Source of the DNA: CAZPXH01 sp964591085
GTDB lineage: Bacteria > Spirochaetota > Spirochaetia > DSM-27196 > CAZPXH01
Direction of reading: 5' to 3'
Length of the DNA: 64,000 bases
Assembly (NCBI GenBank): GCA_964591085.1
Contig: CAZPXH010000004.1
Span: 152,490 to 216,489, forward strand
Below, in pieces: positions 61,958 to 64,000 of this stretch. The position numbers and the translations under genes are program-made. The notes beneath the pieces were generated by a model. The model did no database searches. It saw only the letters and a program-made list of their open reading frames with translations, and was not told the origin of the DNA. Each line of letters begins with the position of its first letter. The stretch's first letter is position 1.

Positions 61958-63724
61958 CTAGTAGCGGTAGATCGCCGCAACGTTGAAGGTGGTGAAGCTC
62001 ACCTGGGCATTCGTGGCCCGTGCATCAATGGTCACCTGGTCATTGAGATCCAGGGTGAAGCCAAAGGTGGCGCCGCTGGTGGGCACAAAGTTGCTTGAGC
62101 GGTTGGTAGCCACAAAGGTCAGGCTGTCACTACCCGGGATGGTTTCGTCCGTGACGTTGTTTCCAGGAACCAGCGTGTCCACAATGGTCTGTGTGGTGTA
62201 TCCGGCATCCCCGGATTCCCGCTCAATGAAGACCTCACTGCTGTAGTTGAGCCCCATTTCAATACCAGCCAGGAAGCGCAGACCCGGAAGCGGCTCATAG
62301 GTGAAGACCGCGGGGGCTTCCAACGCAACGGTAAAGATTGAGGTCTCTCCGCTGGTGCTGTAACCCGTGCGGGTCACAACCTGATTGGTGTCAACGCCGG
62401 CGGTCTCGTAGACCTGGTCGTCGTCTGCGTCAATGAGGGTAGTCACCACCTCGCTGTCACTCATAGAGAAGGAGGACTGGCTCAGGAAGCCGCGGAGGCC
62501 AATTCCCATGTGTACGGACACCCGAGGATCAAGCACCCGGGTCTTCCGCAGCGTGCCGCCCACGTTAGCGTCAAAGTCTGTTGCCGAATCCAACGTGGTA
62601 GTGCGGACGGTGGTTACATCATCCGTCAGGACGGAGTTGGCGCCGAGCCCGTCATCGAAGGTCTGGTCCCGCTCGCGGCTGATGGATTGCACCCCTTCCG
62701 GTGCAAAGCGATAGCTTCCGCCACCGGACACGTCCAGCGTATAGAGTTCGTTCAGCTCAATCTGGCTCTCGCCGAACAGGCCAACGGCGCTGGACTCCAC
62801 AAAGGCGGGGAAGACGGTGTCCATGTCCACAACGCGGTCCACCGGTGTGGCATCGGTCGTGCGGAGGTTGGACACGAGCCAGGCACCGAGGTACTCAGTG
62901 GTGACCCGGGTATCAATGAGGGTGGCATCCGCGCCGCCGTCATAGGTCTCAACCGTACGGCTACCCACCAGATCCGCAGCGTCCGTGCCAGGCTGCTGCT
63001 GGAAGCTCAGCACAACCCGGGTCGGAGCGGTCGGCAGCTGCAGACCAAGCTCAAGATCCGCAAACACGCCGCCTGCCTCCTGGCGCTGGACCAGCGGAAA
63101 GTCGTGGATTACGCGATCGCCAACCGTGGTGAGGTCCGTGTCATTCGGCGCTATTGTGTCTGAGAAGGAATCCAGGCCGGTGTCTTCCACGTTGGTTTCC
63201 ACTGCGCGTCGGATCCGGACCTGAGCGGCAAGGCCAAGACCGTCCGCGATTGTCCCGCCAACATGGACAAAAAGCCCGCTCCGCCGGTTTGCGCTGTCAT
63301 CCCTGCCGCCAAGATCATCCGTGATGGTGGCATACTGCGGCGGTGCATCAGTGAAGTTGGTGAACTGTGTGTCCGTGTTTTCTTCATCCGGATCCGTGTT
63401 GGTGCTTGCCGCGGGGAAGTAGTTCAGGGCCAGGTTGGGTGCAAAGGGAAGCTCCGGGTTTGCCCACGCCAGACGGAACCCGTCTCCTACATTGTCTTCC
63501 GCAAAGCCGCTGAATGCGTTGTCCAACGCAAGTACCAGCGTTGGGCCTCCCAGCATGTCCATGCGTGCGGGATCAAGCAGGAAATCGTAGTCATTCCGCT
63601 CAAATCCAAAACTCACTCCACGGGTATTGCTTGTCCCGGGTACAACTGCCTGCTGCGCCATGACACTAACGCCGGCAAAGACCAGCAGGAACAGGAGCAC
63701 AACGGCTTGCTTGATTGTCTTCAT
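61958..63724 (-). CDS. large outer-membrane beta-barrel-like protein
   Basis: A 588-residue exported protein. The signal peptide (MKTIKQAVVLLFLLVFAGVS, cleavage at VMAQ) is clear. Long alternating strands with acidic, threonine-rich loops follow (NPELPFAPNLALNYFPAAS, GLFVHVGGTIADGLGLAAQV, VTIDARATNAQVSFTTFNVA), ending NVAAIYRY with a terminal tyrosine, as in barrels assembled by BAM. The N-terminal block GVSFGFERNDYDFLLDPARM recalls spirochaetal outer-membrane proteins of unknown role. It has its own promoter seven bases upstream of the ATG and its own terminator, so it is monocistronic. The frame upstream of 63724 passes through the promoter and is excluded. Confidence 0.8.
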   Translation of the reverse strand: MKTIKQAVVLLFLLVFAGVSVMAQQAVVPGTSNTRGVSFGFERNDYDFLLDPARMDMLGGPTLVLALDNAFSGFAEDNVGDGFRLAWANPELPFAPNLALNYFPAASTNTDPDEENTDTQFTNFTDAPPQYATITDDLGGRDDSANRRSGLFVHVGGTIADGLGLAAQVRIRRAVETNVEDTGLDSFSDTIAPNDTDLTTVGDRVIHDFPLVQRQEAGGVFADLELGLQLPTAPTRVVLSFQQQPGTDAADLVGSRTVETYDGGADATLIDTRVTTEYLGAWLVSNLRTTDATPVDRVVDMDTVFPAFVESSAVGLFGESQIELNELYTLDVSGGGSYRFAPEGVQSISRERDQTFDDGLGANSVLTDDVTTVRTTTLDSATDFDANVGGTLRKTRVLDPRVSVHMGIGLRGFLSQSSFSMSDSEVVTTLIDADDDQVYETAGVDTNQVVTRTGYSTSGETSIFTVALEAPAVFTYEPLPGLRFLAGIEMGLNYSSEVFIERESGDAGYTTQTIVDTLVPGNNVTDETIPGSDSLTFVATNRSSNFVPTSGATFGFTLDLNDQVTIDARATNAQVSFTTFNVAAIYRY

Positions 63725-63731
63725 GCTCCCA

Positions 63732-63759
63732 AGTGTAGCCGGAATGACCGCAATTTCAA
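63732..63759 (-). promoter_or_regulatory. promoter of the large outer-membrane protein gene
   Basis: On the minus strand TTGAAA (63759-63754) and TACACT (63737-63732) are 16 bases apart. Seven bases separate the -10 box from the ATG. Confidence 0.6.
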
Positions 63760-63806
63760 GCCCTCGGTGCCCCGGGGTGCGGAGCAAAGGCGCACCAAGA
63801 GCACCG

Positions 63807-64000
63807 CTACAGCCAGCGCTCAGCAATTGAGTCCATCACCGGGATCGGGAGCAGAGTCAGGAACCAGTAGGCGATGAAACGAGAGTGTTCGTACCAGGGA
63901 AGGTCAGATCGGGAAGCGGTGTTGGAGGAGGAGATGGGGTAGATGTTTGCACCGCGGAGAATCCGGCGCGCGGTGAGGGTAGCGCGGGGGAGGTGGTAGG
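63807..64000 (-). CDS. C-terminal end of a membrane-associated protein (cut by window end)
   Basis: About 64 codons on the minus strand end at a TAG (63807-63809) and read YHLPRATLTARRILRGANIY, then SRFIAYWFLTLLPIPVMDSI and AERWL. One hydrophobic segment is present near the end and the codon pattern matches the neighbouring genes. The start lies beyond the window, so neither family nor function can be given. It would be followed by the outer-membrane protein promoter. Confidence 0.6.
   Translation of the reverse strand, partial: YHLPRATLTARRILRGANIYPISSSNTASRSDLPWYEHSRFIAYWFLTLLPIPVMDSIAERWL

Overview
The window reads as an ordinary stretch of chromosome from a high-GC, double-membrane bacterium, most likely a free-living spirochaete (Spirochaetales). 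The taxonomic inference rests on several things seen together: exported proteins whose signal peptides end in a residue-Ala-Gln type site (for example LFAQ, LAAQ, VMAQ), a FapA-like DUF342 protein coupled to a MinD/ParA-like ATPase, a DUF2259-type exported protein, a bifunctional-nuclease protein carrying a C-terminal UVR motif, an archaeal/eukaryotic-type ProRS, and a FecR/CHASE2-cyclase envelope cluster. No rRNA, tRNA, CRISPR array or insertion sequence was found. Both window edges cut genes (rsmE at the left, a small membrane protein at the right).

Layout. 0-8 kb: rsmE and a C-terminal processing protease on the minus strand, divergent from a MinD-like ATPase / DUF342 / membrane protein operon. 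7-12 kb: a glycosyltransferase coupled to a long Lnt, divergent from an acyltransferase-zinc ribbon fusion followed by rpmG and rpmB with a clear terminator. 12-21 kb: a GAF/HD-GYP protein, a three-gene proton-translocating transhydrogenase (pntB, split pntA), a MATE transporter, a CrtI-type desaturase, a dolichol/phytol-kinase-like protein and an unknown membrane protein. 21-28 kb: a DUF2259-like protein, proS, a small exported protein, an SDF-family symporter, a degenerate SDR and nadE. 27.7-35.5 kb: a TetR-RND efflux operon (tetR, adaptor, pump, lipoprotein, TolC) whose genes overlap by 1-4 bases. 35.5-43.7 kb: glycan metabolism (GH13 enzyme, malQ), a gamma-glutamyltransferase, a BASS transporter and the bifunctional nuclease. 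43.8-47.7 kb: an EIIA-like protein, a LysA-family decarboxylase, metF and an exported protein. 47.7-54.4 kb: a four-gene envelope operon (small exported protein, barrel, FecR protein, lipoprotein) back to back with a CHASE2 adenylate/guanylate cyclase. 54.5-58.3 kb: metH. 58.3-61.9 kb: a small accessory island with a Phd/PIN toxin-antitoxin pair, an autoregulated-looking AAA ATPase, an orphan HicB and remnants of FG-GAP and FN3/chitobiase surface-protein genes. 61.9-64 kb: a large outer-membrane protein and the edge gene.

Genes are packed tightly. Same-strand neighbours repeatedly share ATGA, GTGA or TGATG stop/start overlaps, and convergent pairs overlap at their 3' ends by 13-50 bases. A recurring signal is a good -10 box placed only 7-12 bases before a start codon that lacks a Shine-Dalgarno sequence, which suggests leaderless or nearly leaderless transcripts for several genes (malQ, pntA, metH, the cyclase and its divergent partner, the large outer-membrane protein and the island ATPase). 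The most interesting regions are the FecR-barrel-lipoprotein/CHASE2 cyclase cluster and the accessory island.
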